Source: Synergistales bacterium 58_81
GTDB taxonomy: Bacteria > Synergistota > Synergistia > Synergistales > Thermovirgaceae
Reading direction: 5' to 3'
DNA length: 32,979 bases
Assembly: GCA_001509095.1 (NCBI GenBank)
Contig: LGGV01000014.1
Location: 1 to 32,979 of the forward strand
The notes beneath the pieces were generated by a model. The model saw only the letters and a list, made by a program, of their open reading frames with translations, was not told the DNA's origin and ran no database searches. The translations under genes and the position numbers were made by a program. Below are positions 17,688-26,725 of this stretch, one piece after another. Within the stretch, counting starts at the first letter, position 1, and the number at the start of each line of letters is the position of its first letter.

Positions 17688-20600
17688 TTATACCACCTCG
17701 ATACCTCCTCCGGAAATCTCCATTATCTTTGCAGAAAGATCTTCGGAGGGTTCAACATTAAGATCCCTTGCCCTCAGTATCGCCGTTTTCCCTCCAACAG
17801 CCACCTCCAGGAGCACGCTGGCATTCCCTGGGTGCCCCTTGAGCTCTCTATACACTTCTCTAAGCCTCCCGTTAAGGGTCGGACCGTCGGGAAGGATCCT
17901 TAGCCGGAGCCACCTTCTGGCGCCGCCCTTCAGCTCCTCGACGGTCATTATCTTTTCTGCGATCAGCGACAGTCCTTCCCTTGTCCTGGGCGCCCCTTTG
18001 ACAATGACAAGCTTTCCCTTCTCCGGGAGTGTTATGCCCGACCAGGTCCTCGGGAAGCAGACCACCTCTATCTTCCCTGAGGAGTCCTCGATCTCCAGTA
18101 TGCCCATGCGGTCACCCTTCCTGGTGAACTTCTCCTGGATCCCCACCAGTATCCCGGCCACAACGGCAGGACAGTTCTCAGCCTTCCAGCATGCCAGGTC
18201 CGGAATGGAACAGGTGGTGTATGGCTGAACTTCCTTCTCGTACTGATCGAAGGGGTGTCCAGAAATATAGAGACCGGTGGCCTCCTTCTCCATCTCCATC
18301 CTGGTATGGAGATCGAAGTCCTTCACCTCCAGCAGGACCGGGCCCTCCTCCTCGGCAAGGTCTTCCAGGCCCAACAACTGCTGGCTGCGGCAGTCCGATG
18401 CCCTTCTCTGGGCAAGTTCGAACATCCCCGGGAGGGACTCTATGAGCTGACGCCTGTTGGAGGTTATGGAATCGAAGGCACCTGCCCTTACAAGGTTCTC
18501 CATGACTGCTCTTCCTACGATCCTGGTGTCGACACGGTTTATGAAATCCCAGAGAGACAGGAAGGGCCCCTTCTCCCTTACCCCGATAATATGGACCACC
18601 GTCGGATCCCCCAGCTTCGAGACAGCGCTCAGACCGAATAGGATCACGTCGCCGTCGACGCTGAAGTTGGCCTCGGACCTGTTGACGTCGGGAGGCAGGA
18701 CCTTTATCCCGGAGTTCCTTACGGTCCTTATATGTCCTGCCAGGGTATCCAGTTTGGAGTGAATGTGGCTGGAGAGGAAGGCCGCGTAGAATTCACTGGG
18801 GTAATGGGCCTTCAGGTAGGCTGTCTGGTAGGTGATCATCGCATAGGCAGCGCTGTGTGATTTATTGAAACCGTAGCCGGCGAACTCCTGGACCAGGTCG
18901 AAGATATGCTCCGCGTCGCTATGACTGACACCGCTAACGACACACCCCTCCACGAACTGCTTCCTCTGGGTCTCCATGACATCGGCCTTCTTCTTGCCCA
19001 TGGCCCTGCGGAGGAGGTCGGCCTGACCAAGGGTGTATCCGGCAAGCCTCGCCGCGCACTCCATGACCTGCTCCTGGTAGAGGATCATGCCGTAGGTCTC
19101 CTTGAGGACATCCTTCAGCTTTTCGTGGAGCCAGGATATATCCCTTCTCCCATGCTTGCAGTCTATGTACTGCTCCACCATTCCGCTGCCCAGGGGACCG
19201 GGCCGATAGAGGGCAAGTACAGCTATAAGATCCTCGAAGCAGTCTGGGCGCAGCTGTCTCAGGAGCTGCCTCATGCCTGAGGATTCCAGCTGGAAGACCC
19301 CTAATGTATCTGCCCGGCAGAGCATGTCGAATGTGGGCTGGTCATCAAGGGGGATAGAGTAAACATCCGGGGCCTTCTTGTCGTTGCGGGTTATGTTCGA
19401 CAGGGTCTCCTCGATCATGGAAAGGGTCCTGAGACCCAGAAAGTCCATCTTCACAAGACCGAGCTTCTCCAGGGGCTCCATGGAGTACTGGGTCACTATC
19501 TGGGCCTCGCCTATCCTCCGGATAGGGACAACTTCAGTAAGGGGCTCCGGGGTGATAACTATTCCTGCTGCATGCTGTGAGCAGTGTCTCGCCAGACCCT
19601 CTATCCTTGATGCGTAATCGAGCAGTTTGCCCACGGAAGGATCTTCCTTTTTTGCCTGCTTAAGGTCGGGTGACTGCTCCAGGGCCTCCTCAATGGAGGT
19701 CGCTCCCGAGGGTACGAGCTTTGCGATCCTGTCCACATCGGGGTACTTCATGTCCAGGGCTCTTCCCACATCCCGGATGGCAGCCCGGCTCTTCATCCGG
19801 TCAAAGGTTATGATCTGCGCCACGTGAGATCGGCCGTACTTCTCGACGATGATCTCAAGGACGCGGTCCCGCCCCCTGTCCGAAATGTCCGTGTCAATAT
19901 CTGGCATGCTTATCCTCTCCGGATTGAGGAACCTTTCAAAGAGCAGGCCGTACCTTAAGGGGTCGATCTCGGTGATCCTTAGAGAGAACGCCACCAGGGA
20001 TCCCGCGGCAGAACCCCTTCCTGGGCCGACGGGGATCGACTCCTCTTTTGTTGTGTGAATTATGTCAGAGACAATCAGGAAGTAGCCGGCAAACCCCATC
20101 TGGTTGATCACGTTCAGTTCATAGTCGAGCCTCTCGATATACTCCCGGGGGACGGGCACTCCGCTGAACCGGGCCTGGAGCCCCTCGTGAGACCTTATTC
20201 GGAGCTCCTCCTCAAGGGTGGTCCCCTTGTGGACCTCTACCCGGGGCAGTCTGTAGGACCCGAAGGTGAACTCCACGTTGCACCGTTCAGCTATTGCCAC
20301 GGTATTCTCCAGTGCCTGTGGGACATCGTTGCCGAAGAGGGACCACATCTCCTCCGGAGAGCGCAGGTAGAAATCGTCGGCCCCGAAACGGTACCTGTTC
20401 GGGGTGTTCACGGTGGCGTTCGTCTGGACACAGAGCAGGACGTCGTGCCAGGAGGCATCCCCGGCCTCCAGATAGTGGGCGTCGTTGGTCGCTATAAGGG
20501 GGATGCCCGTCCGGGATGACATCTTTATCAGGGCCCTGTTAGCTGCCGCCTGTTCGGGAATACCGTTGTGCATTATCTCGAAGAAGAAGTTTCCCTCACC

Positions 20601-21095
20601 GAAGATGTCGCGGTACAGCATAGCCCTCTGAATAGCTTCCTCTTCCGACCCCTCAAGGATTAGGCTGGGTATCTCGCCGGCAAGACAGGCCGAACTCGCT
20701 ATGAGGCCGCGGGAATAACGGGAGAGAAGATCGTGATCGACCCGAGGGCGGTAGTAGAATCCGTCGGTGTTCGCCAGGGAGACGAGCTTGACCAGGTTCT
20801 GGTATCCTTCCTGGTTCTCTGCCAGGACCAGGAGATGGTAATTCCTTCCCATGCGGTCCTTGAGAGTGTGACCCCTGGGGTCCACGTAGAGTTCGCACCC
20901 AATGACGGGTTTGACCCCCTCCTCCAGACAGGCGGCATAGAACTCAATGGCACCATAAAGAGCTCCGTGGTCGGTTATTGAAACAGCTGGACAGCCCCAC
21001 TGTGCGGAGCGCCTTGCCAGGTCGCCGCACCGGATCGCTCCGTCCAGAAGACTGTATTCGCTATGAACGTGGAGATGGACAAAGGGTCTGTTCAC
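17688..21095 (-). CDS. dnaE: DNA polymerase III alpha subunit
   Basis: A 1135-residue replicative polymerase catalytic subunit. The N-terminal PHP domain begins FVHLHVHSEYSLLDGA and extends to about residue 270. The palm carries PDIDTD at 398-403, giving catalytic Asp401 and Asp403 at the same numbers as in E. coli, and the third carboxylate in KMDFLGLRTL. The fingers and tandem HhH regions follow. A C-terminal OB fold (GILVGIQEKFTRKGDRMGIL) is near 975-995. The start is GTG, whose G is the last base of the dnaX stop (TAGTG), so translation is probably coupled. Length is normal for DnaE1. dnaX-dnaE adjacency puts loader and polymerase in one unit. Confidence 0.97.
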   Translation of the reverse strand: MNRPFVHLHVHSEYSLLDGAIRCGDLARRSAQWGCPAVSITDHGALYGAIEFYAACLEEGVKPVIGCELYVDPRGHTLKDRMGRNYHLLVLAENQEGYQNLVKLVSLANTDGFYYRPRVDHDLLSRYSRGLIASSACLAGEIPSLILEGSEEEAIQRAMLYRDIFGEGNFFFEIMHNGIPEQAAANRALIKMSSRTGIPLIATNDAHYLEAGDASWHDVLLCVQTNATVNTPNRYRFGADDFYLRSPEEMWSLFGNDVPQALENTVAIAERCNVEFTFGSYRLPRVEVHKGTTLEEELRIRSHEGLQARFSGVPVPREYIERLDYELNVINQMGFAGYFLIVSDIIHTTKEESIPVGPGRGSAAGSLVAFSLRITEIDPLRYGLLFERFLNPERISMPDIDTDISDRGRDRVLEIIVEKYGRSHVAQIITFDRMKSRAAIRDVGRALDMKYPDVDRIAKLVPSGATSIEEALEQSPDLKQAKKEDPSVGKLLDYASRIEGLARHCSQHAAGIVITPEPLTEVVPIRRIGEAQIVTQYSMEPLEKLGLVKMDFLGLRTLSMIEETLSNITRNDKKAPDVYSIPLDDQPTFDMLCRADTLGVFQLESSGMRQLLRQLRPDCFEDLIAVLALYRPGPLGSGMVEQYIDCKHGRRDISWLHEKLKDVLKETYGMILYQEQVMECAARLAGYTLGQADLLRRAMGKKKADVMETQRKQFVEGCVVSGVSHSDAEHIFDLVQEFAGYGFNKSHSAAYAMITYQTAYLKAHYPSEFYAAFLSSHIHSKLDTLAGHIRTVRNSGIKVLPPDVNRSEANFSVDGDVILFGLSAVSKLGDPTVVHIIGVREKGPFLSLWDFINRVDTRIVGRAVMENLVRAGAFDSITSNRRQLIESLPGMFELAQRRASDCRSQQLLGLEDLAEEEGPVLLEVKDFDLHTRMEMEKEATGLYISGHPFDQYEKEVQPYTTCSIPDLACWKAENCPAVVAGILVGIQEKFTRKGDRMGILEIEDSSGKIEVVCFPRTWSGITLPEKGKLVIVKGAPRTREGLSLIAEKIMTVEELKGGARRWLRLRILPDGPTLNGRLREVYRELKGHPGNASVLLEVAVGGKTAILRARDLNVEPSEDLSAKIMEISGGGIEVV

Positions 21096-22747
21096 TATTC
21101 TGCTACTGCTCCTTCCAAGGTATCGGGTTCATCGGAGTTCTCTTCCTTCAGCACGAGTAGATCGGCGTTGAAGAACTTCTGGATCTCCAGGAAACACTCC
21201 TGGGGTTTTTCTCCATCCTCAGCCTCGATATGCTCCCCCCGCACCCTCTCCGGGGGGGCTGACTCTCCGGAAGGGACATCTCCGGAGGAATGAAGGGAGG
21301 TCGGGCTCCCATCCTGCTCTTCAGACTGGGGATCCTTCCCGGCGGAAAAGTTACCTGCCACCTGGACCGACCTATCCCCGCAGACCAGTTTCATCTGCAC
21401 ACCGTGGAAACAGTCGAACCTGATGGAGTCAAGGTAGGCAAGGCTTCTCGGGGAGGCCGCTATCTCGAAGGAGAACTGCCGGTCCTCGGGGAACAGGACG
21501 ACCAGCGAGTCCCCGTCCCTTTCTGCCCTGGTGGTGACACAGGCACAGTATAGAGGCAGGTTGTCAGATGCCATGGCATCGACACACTCCTCCCAATTAC
21601 CACCGGACGACACGGCAGCTGCCGGGGCAGATTCTTGCGAGACCTCTTTATTGCCGGGAGAAGGGACCTCATACTCTTCTTGTTCAGGTTTCCGTTCAGG
21701 TTTCCGTTCAGGTTTCCCGTAACGAGCCCTTGGAAGTGTGGCCGAACAGAAGTTGAGGACCTTCCAAAGTTCGGGCTCTCTCCAGTGCCTGGATTCTTCC
21801 CGGATAAATGCTCTCTCTTCTTCGCTCAGTGGGAGAGATCTGATCCCCTCCTCGCCCCAGAGAACTGCCACGAGGATGTCCCTGAAAAGAAGGAACAGCC
21901 CTTCAAGGAACCGTTCAGCCGTAAGACCCCTTTGAAGAAGCTCAGAAAACCCACTGAACACCTCGGCGCTTCCATTCCTCATGGCAGGAACCAGTCTCTC
22001 CAGGTCGCTCCTTCCTCCTCCGCCGAGAATGCCCCGGATATCCTTCAGGGAGACCGTCGGAAGACCTGACGTTACTGCCTGTTCCAGCAGGGAGAGTGCA
22101 TCTCTGAGTGATCCGTCCGACTCCCGGGCCATCTCCCAGAGGGCTTCCTGTTCGATCACAGCTCCTTCTAGGGCTGAGACCTTCCCCATGCACTCTACTA
22201 TGGCAGGCACCGGAATGCGATGGAAAGGGATGTGCTGGCACCTGGAGCGGATCGTCGCAGGAACCTTGTGCGGCTCTGTCGTCGCAAGGATGAAAACCAC
22301 CGTCCGGGGAGGCTCTTCAAGGGTCTTCAGAAGTGCGTTGAAGGCAGGGTCGGTTAGCATGTGCACCTCGTCGATAATATAGACCTTGTACATCCCCGAA
22401 AAAGGCGAGAGAGAGATATGTTCCTTAAGCTCCCTTATCTCGTCAATGCCCCTGTTGGATGCTCCGTCTATTTCGATAACGTCCAGGTTGTCCCCCGATG
22501 CAATGGAGATACATTGGGAGCATTTTGCGCATGGTTCCCCTTCCTCGCTCCGGTTGGGACAATTCAGGGCTTTGGCGACGATCCTGGCAAGGGTGGTCTT
22601 CCCGCACCCTCTTGGCCCGGAAAAGAGATAGGCGTGGCTGTTCTTCCCGCCGGCTATCTCCCTTCGCAGCAGGCTTACGGCCGCATCCTGGGCTACTACC
22701 TCAGAGAAAACCCCCGGCCTGTGCCGGCGGTAAAGAGAAAGGTGCAT
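21095..22747 (-). CDS. dnaX: DNA polymerase III subunit tau/gamma
   Basis: A 550-residue clamp-loader ATPase. SLYRRHRPGVFSEVVAQD starts the AAA+ module; Walker A is GPRGCGKTT near 44-52. Four zinc cysteines follow in LNCPNRSEEGEPCAKCSQC. Walker B IIDEVHML and sensor LATTEPHKVPATIRSRCQ are present. The domain III helices end near residue 330, then comes a charged linker with three KPE repeats, and a C-terminal region that may bind DnaE. The ATG at 22747 has GGAGG at 7 bases. I saw no A-rich slippery heptamer, so a shorter gamma form by frameshift is not indicated. Confidence 0.96.
   Translation of the reverse strand: MHLSLYRRHRPGVFSEVVAQDAAVSLLRREIAGGKNSHAYLFSGPRGCGKTTLARIVAKALNCPNRSEEGEPCAKCSQCISIASGDNLDVIEIDGASNRGIDEIRELKEHISLSPFSGMYKVYIIDEVHMLTDPAFNALLKTLEEPPRTVVFILATTEPHKVPATIRSRCQHIPFHRIPVPAIVECMGKVSALEGAVIEQEALWEMARESDGSLRDALSLLEQAVTSGLPTVSLKDIRGILGGGGRSDLERLVPAMRNGSAEVFSGFSELLQRGLTAERFLEGLFLLFRDILVAVLWGEEGIRSLPLSEEERAFIREESRHWREPELWKVLNFCSATLPRARYGKPERKPERKPEQEEYEVPSPGNKEVSQESAPAAAVSSGGNWEECVDAMASDNLPLYCACVTTRAERDGDSLVVLFPEDRQFSFEIAASPRSLAYLDSIRFDCFHGVQMKLVCGDRSVQVAGNFSAGKDPQSEEQDGSPTSLHSSGDVPSGESAPPERVRGEHIEAEDGEKPQECFLEIQKFFNADLLVLKEENSDEPDTLEGAVAE
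21683..21718 (-). repeat. Three tandem 12-base repeats inside dnaX
   Basis: The 12-base unit TTCAGGTTTCCG on the plus strand is present three times in tandem, the last copy with one mismatch. It encodes KPERKPERKPEQ-like residues in the flexible linker of the tau subunit. The repeat keeps the frame and probably arose by slippage. Confidence 0.9.
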
Positions 22748-22787
22748 ATCATCGCCTCCTGTGGGACAACACTCTCTATCCGGGTCC

Positions 22788-23879
22788 CTACCGGTGGTAA
22801 TCGGCTACAGGGTGGATCGACCTCGCCCGGTTGAGTGCGGCAAGAATATTCTCCCTGAACTCTTCCAGTGAAGGCATGCCGGGAATAAGGTCCTTTCCTG
22901 AAACTATCACACCGAGGCCAACCCTTAACACCTTAGCTCCCTGTACCTTATGGACGGCAACATCGTAGGGCGAAGTCTCCATCTGGAGGTGCCTGTCCAG
23001 CGACAGGGAGGCTTTCTCAAGCAGTTCGGCCGCACCTTCTACGGCCGGTGCCTGCCAGACTGTCTTCCCGTCGATGTTCAGGACGATGGTCCCGTTCCTT
23101 TCGTCCGTCCCGGTCCTGAGCAGCCGAAGGGCCCTCTTTCTCTCCAGGGGCCAGCCCTTCTCCCTGATAATGCCCACAAGGCTTTGGACCCTCTCACGGG
23201 TCTTGGGATGACCGGCGTATATCCCGGGGTCGACGTAAGGCCTCTTCAACTCCTCCTCCTGGAGCCTCTCCATGACGGTTACGGCCCCAGACGGTTCATA
23301 CCCCGACTGGAAGAGCATATCCAGGCCCCGGGTATCAGCCTCCCTTTCTAGGTCCTTGCTGTAGGAGTTCATAATGGCTACCTGCGCAAGGTTTGCAAGG
23401 ATCGGTGCGGCGCCGGCCCCTCCAGTGGCTATTGTCACTGCCAGGGCACCAAGGCTAAGGCGCTGGTTCCTTGACGACTGGATAAGCCCGTGTTTCCTGT
23501 CGGTATGGACCAGCTCATGGGCCAGGATCGAAGCGAGTTCATCGTCGCTTCGGCAGAAATCGAGCATCCCCGTAGTGAGGTAGATCCTCCCGCCGGGGAG
23601 CGCAAAGGCATTGGTCATCTCTTCCTCCACTATCCTGACCTCGAAGGGGAGGTCCCTCTCCGTGAATGGGGTGAGCCTTGAAAGGACCATGGAGACTCTT
23701 GCCACCCTGACCGGATCGGTCACAAGGTCCCAGTGCCTCTCAACCTGTTCGGAGACCTTCTCCCCCAGTTTTATCTCCCTCTCCAGCTCATCCGTATCCG
23801 CTTCGCAATGGAAAGGGAAAGCCATGATGAAAAGGGAGAGGACGAGAACGTGGGAAATGGCAGCGATCCTTCTTCGCAT
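22788..23879 (-). CDS. Secreted M48-family zinc metallopeptidase
   Basis: A 363-residue protein with an N-terminal signal peptide (basic MRRR, hydrophobic to about 21, likely cleavage after CEA near residue 27). The M48 domain has the zinc motif HELVH at 121-125 and the third ligand Glu180 in EREADTRGLDML. ALPGGRIYLTTGML at 93-106 is typical of the BepA/Oma1-like group, which works in the periplasm on envelope proteins. The last 110 residues, after the peptidase domain, are of no family I can name; they lack obvious TPR repeats. GGAAGG precedes the ATG. It lies 40 bases before dnaX in the same direction, with no evident functional link. Confidence 0.9.
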   Translation of the reverse strand: MRRRIAAISHVLVLSLFIMAFPFHCEADTDELEREIKLGEKVSEQVERHWDLVTDPVRVARVSMVLSRLTPFTERDLPFEVRIVEEEMTNAFALPGGRIYLTTGMLDFCRSDDELASILAHELVHTDRKHGLIQSSRNQRLSLGALAVTIATGGAGAAPILANLAQVAIMNSYSKDLEREADTRGLDMLFQSGYEPSGAVTVMERLQEEELKRPYVDPGIYAGHPKTRERVQSLVGIIREKGWPLERKRALRLLRTGTDERNGTIVLNIDGKTVWQAPAVEGAAELLEKASLSLDRHLQMETSPYDVAVHKVQGAKVLRVGLGVIVSGKDLIPGMPSLEEFRENILAALNRARSIHPVADYHR

Positions 23880-24004
23880 AAGCCTTCCTTCCGGGATCGA
23901 TGATGGGATCCTGTATCTGATATTCTATGGCAAAGATCCGTTCACGGGAATGGCTCCGTAGAAGTCGGGGTGAATGGCCGGTCGCCCGCCGGGGTTTGGG
24001 GATG

Positions 24005-24493
24005 TCAGTGATTTTTGAGGGAGTCCAGCAGCCCCATGGTCATCTCACGGATGACCCCGGCGACCTCCCGGTAACTGGCCAGGCTGCATCCGAAGGGATC
24101 GGGAACTTCGAGAATGTCTCCCTCATAGAACGGACGGGAGGCCTCGCCAAGCAGACGGACCGCCCCCCGTCGACGGGGGAACAGGTTCTTCAGACAGTTC
24201 ACATGCTCTCTCGTCATTCCCAGGAACAGGGAGCCTTCCGGGGGCTCCCATGAACCCGCAGGCTTCGAGCGATGCCGGGAGATGTCAATACCATGTTCGG
24301 ACATTACCCTTATGGCAAGTTCATTGGCAGGGAGACCATCTGTCGCCATGGTCCCCGACGATGAGGTAATCCACATACCGTCCAGGCCATGGATCTGGAG
24401 GAAATGGTTCATGAACCCCTCCGCCATTGGGCTCCTGCAGGTATTGCCCGAGCAGACGAACATCATCACCTTGAGGCGGTCCTTGTTAACCAT
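24005..24493 (-). CDS. Low-molecular-weight phosphatase, possibly protein-arginine phosphatase
   Basis: A 162-residue cytosolic phosphatase. The P-loop VCSGNTCRSPMAE contains nucleophile Cys14 and Arg20, and the general acid is Asp132 in VPDPFG. Residue Thr18 sits where YwlE of Bacillus has Thr11, a residue known to favour phospho-arginine over phospho-tyrosine; classical LMW tyrosine phosphatases have a larger residue there. So arginine phosphatase activity is plausible but inferred. The ATG at 24493 comes 3 bases after the pfkB-family stop and has no clear ribosome site; internal ATGs at 24466 and 24463, preceded by AAGG, are alternatives that would remove 9 or 10 residues. Confidence 0.9.
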   Translation of the reverse strand: MVNKDRLKVMMFVCSGNTCRSPMAEGFMNHFLQIHGLDGMWITSSSGTMATDGLPANELAIRVMSEHGIDISRHRSKPAGSWEPPEGSLFLGMTREHVNCLKNLFPRRRGAVRLLGEASRPFYEGDILEVPDPFGCSLASYREVAGVIREMTMGLLDSLKNH

Positions 24494-24496
24494 TGA

Positions 24497-25429
24497 TCAG
24501 TCAAGTTTTTCGATGTTCACCTGGGGAACAAGTCTGTCTATCTCAGACCTGTCCCGAAAACCCTTCTCCACATGGAGCGAGTCCTCCCAGGCGCAGGCCG
24601 TGGAGAATCGTATGGTCTCCTCGGTGTCCATCTTCTCCTCCCTGGCGATCATGAAACCGGCAACCAGGGCGTCGTCGGCGGCGAAGAGTGAGACCAGTCC
24701 CTTACGCTCGTACTCCGCCAGATAGATACCCTTTGGGGAGAAGAAAACCGCCCCGTAGGTCCTGTAGGAGACAACTGCCCACTCTACCCCGTAATCATGC
24801 ACCCTGGATACCACCTCGATGAGGTTGTCCAGGGACGTAAGGGACACACCTGCGACCCTGGCCATGAAACGGTGGTCTATCCTGGCAAAGGTGGGGCCTC
24901 CCTCAATGGCTGACATCAGTGGCGGCCCCGCCGCGTCCAGCAGGGTCGGGACCCCCTTGGTCTTCGCCCTGTCGACCAGGTCGCGGTAGATATCCTGGGG
25001 GACCCCCGGCGGCAGAGAGCCCCCGATCATGACGAACCTTGCCCTGCCTAGCATCCTTTCATAATTGGATAGGAACCTCCCCAGGGCATCCTCGGGTATG
25101 TAGGGTCCGCTTTCGGCTATGCCCGTCTCGAGGCGGCCGACCTCGTCCACGATGTACACATTGGAACGGGTCTCGCCGCGAACGTGGATGAAGTTGGTGG
25201 TTATGCGTAGCCTCCTCAGGGCGTCCCGGATGTACTCGCCGTTGAACCCCGCAAGGAAACCCATAGCCACAGAGGGATACCCCACCTGGGAGAGCATGTA
25301 TGAAACGTTGATGCCCTTCCCTCCCGGGGACCTGTCCACATGGCTCGCCCGGAACCACTTCCCCGGCCGGAACTCCGGGACAAGGAACTCCTCGTCCACG
25401 GCAGGATTAAGAGTTACCGTAACAATCAT
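24497..25429 (-). CDS. PfkB-family sugar kinase homologue with degenerate ATP signature
   Basis: A 310-residue member of the 1-phosphofructokinase/tagatose-6-phosphate kinase branch of the PfkB family. Conserved are TLNPAVDEEF at the N terminus, SPGGKGINVSYML near 37-49 and GGSLPPGVP near 135. The second PfkB signature, normally GAGDS, reads AADDA, keeping the catalytic-base Asp but losing the anion-hole glycines. The usual KPN segment is also replaced (ARIDHRFMARV). So phosphate transfer may be weak, altered or lost. The ATG at 25429 has GGGGAGGT about 7 bases upstream; an in-frame GTG at 25438 is less likely. It is followed by the phosphatase gene after 3 bases. Confidence 0.85.
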   Translation of the reverse strand: MIVTVTLNPAVDEEFLVPEFRPGKWFRASHVDRSPGGKGINVSYMLSQVGYPSVAMGFLAGFNGEYIRDALRRLRITTNFIHVRGETRSNVYIVDEVGRLETGIAESGPYIPEDALGRFLSNYERMLGRARFVMIGGSLPPGVPQDIYRDLVDRAKTKGVPTLLDAAGPPLMSAIEGGPTFARIDHRFMARVAGVSLTSLDNLIEVVSRVHDYGVEWAVVSYRTYGAVFFSPKGIYLAEYERKGLVSLFAADDALVAGFMIAREEKMDTEETIRFSTACAWEDSLHVEKGFRDRSEIDRLVPQVNIEKLD

Positions 25430-25473
25430 GGACCGCACCTCCCCTGAGGATCAGGCAAAAATGGACGACGCGC

Positions 25474-25490
25474 ATCGGGGCGGCCCCGAT
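25474..25490 (-). terminator. Hairpin overlapping the trxB stop, possible terminator
   Basis: ATCGGGG and CCCCGAT form a 7-base-pair stem around a 3-base loop, ending on the first base pair of the trxB stop codon. On the minus strand a run of five T follows only about 13 bases after the stem, so it is not a classical intrinsic terminator. It could instead slow read-through into the pfkB-family gene. Confidence 0.3.
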
Positions 25491-26677
25491 CACGACAGGA
25501 ATTTCACAGCCTCTTCCAGGGATCCTACCTGCTGCTTCCTTGCAATGCTCCCCTTCCTGAACTCCACCATGGAGGGAAGCTCTGTTATCCCGAGCTTCTC
25601 GACCATTCTCCGGTTCTTGTAGCCGTCAAGAAGGACCACATTTGATCGCTTGCCGGCAGCACTGTTCTCGATCTCCGACGCCAGCCTTGCCTGGGGTTCG
25701 TCGATGCTGGAAAAGATGAAGGCCGTGACCTGTTCGGGCTCCAGGAGAAGACCCTGGATATGTAGCTGCTCCGAAATATAAGCAGATGCGGCCATTGCGG
25801 CGGTCGCTCCGTCACCGGCAGCGGTTATTACCTGCCTCAGGTACTTGTCCCTGACGTCACCGGCTGCGAATATTCCCTCTATGCTGGTCTCCATCCTCTC
25901 GTTGGTCACGATCCATCCGCCTCCGACAGAATCAACGAGCCCCTGCATGAAGGAGACGTTGGGGTCCATGCCGGCGAAGACGAAAACACCCGAGACTGCA
26001 AGATCGGAGGTCTCCCCGGTCCTGACGTTCTTCAGAACCAGCTTCTCCACCATGTCCTCTCCGATGATCTCCTCGACGACGGTGTTCCATATGACCTCTA
26101 TCTTCGGGTTTGACATGGCCCTCTCGATGGCCAGCCTGTCGGCACGGAAGCTGTCCCTTCTGTGGATTATGGTCACCTTCGAGGCGAACTGGGTCAGGTA
26201 GACCGCCTCTTCGACGGCCGTATTGCCGCCGCCGATGACAGCGATCTCCTGGTCCTCGAAAAAGGCCCCGTCGCAGACAGCGCAGTAGCTGACTCCCCTG
26301 CCGGTGAGCTCCTTCTCTCCCGGAGCCCCAAGCTTCTTGAAGCTTGCTCCGGTGGCGATGATCACGGCTTCGGCCTCAATATCATCTCCATCGGTATGAA
26401 TGACCTTCCTTCCGCCGTCGACGGTAATACCCTTTACTTCGGTCTCACGGAATTCAGCCTTGAAGTGCTCAGCGTGCTTGCGGAAGGAATCTGCCAGCTC
26501 TGCTCCGCTGGCATGGATCACCCCGGTCCAGTTCTCTATCTCGTCGGTGACATTTATCTGCCCACCCGGGATCCCCTTTTCAAGAACAAGTACGTCAAGA
26601 CCCGATCTCTTCCCGTAGATGGCCGCAGTGAGCCCTGCCGGCCCTGCTCCGATAATTACGAGTTCCCTCTTTTCCAT
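25490..26677 (-). CDS. trxB: Thioredoxin reductase fused to a cysteine-less thioredoxin-like domain
   Basis: A 395-residue flavoprotein, about 85 longer than standard TrxB. The FAD site is VIIGAGPAGLTAAIYG at 7-22, the redox pair is YCAVC (Cys132, Cys135), the NADPH site is GGGNTAVEEA with the phosphate-binding HRRDSFRA at 172-179, and GIFAAGDVR near 268 closes the FAD domain. Residues 314-395 look like thioredoxin: TAFIFSSIDEP, then ITELPSMVEFRKGSIARKQQ with the cis-proline loop. The WCGPC site is replaced by a segment without cysteine, so this domain cannot do disulfide exchange. The ATG at 26677 has GGGAGGG at 8 bases; a longer in-frame start adds 15 residues. Confidence 0.94.
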   Translation of the reverse strand: MEKRELVIIGAGPAGLTAAIYGKRSGLDVLVLEKGIPGGQINVTDEIENWTGVIHASGAELADSFRKHAEHFKAEFRETEVKGITVDGGRKVIHTDGDDIEAEAVIIATGASFKKLGAPGEKELTGRGVSYCAVCDGAFFEDQEIAVIGGGNTAVEEAVYLTQFASKVTIIHRRDSFRADRLAIERAMSNPKIEVIWNTVVEEIIGEDMVEKLVLKNVRTGETSDLAVSGVFVFAGMDPNVSFMQGLVDSVGGGWIVTNERMETSIEGIFAAGDVRDKYLRQVITAAGDGATAAMAASAYISEQLHIQGLLLEPEQVTAFIFSSIDEPQARLASEIENSAAGKRSNVVLLDGYKNRRMVEKLGITELPSMVEFRKGSIARKQQVGSLEEAVKFLS

Positions 26678-26725
26678 CGATGGATCCCTCCCGGGATTAA
26701 TGTTTTCTTCGCATGAAAGCAAACA

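Noticed and set aside
21683-21718. Short tandem repeats as a CRISPR or mobile-element trace
   Set aside because: Three in-frame 12-base copies inside a coding linker without spacers; simple slippage explains them.
21650-21900. A programmed frameshift in dnaX producing a gamma subunit
   Set aside because: I saw no A-rich slippery heptamer followed by a hairpin in the linker region.
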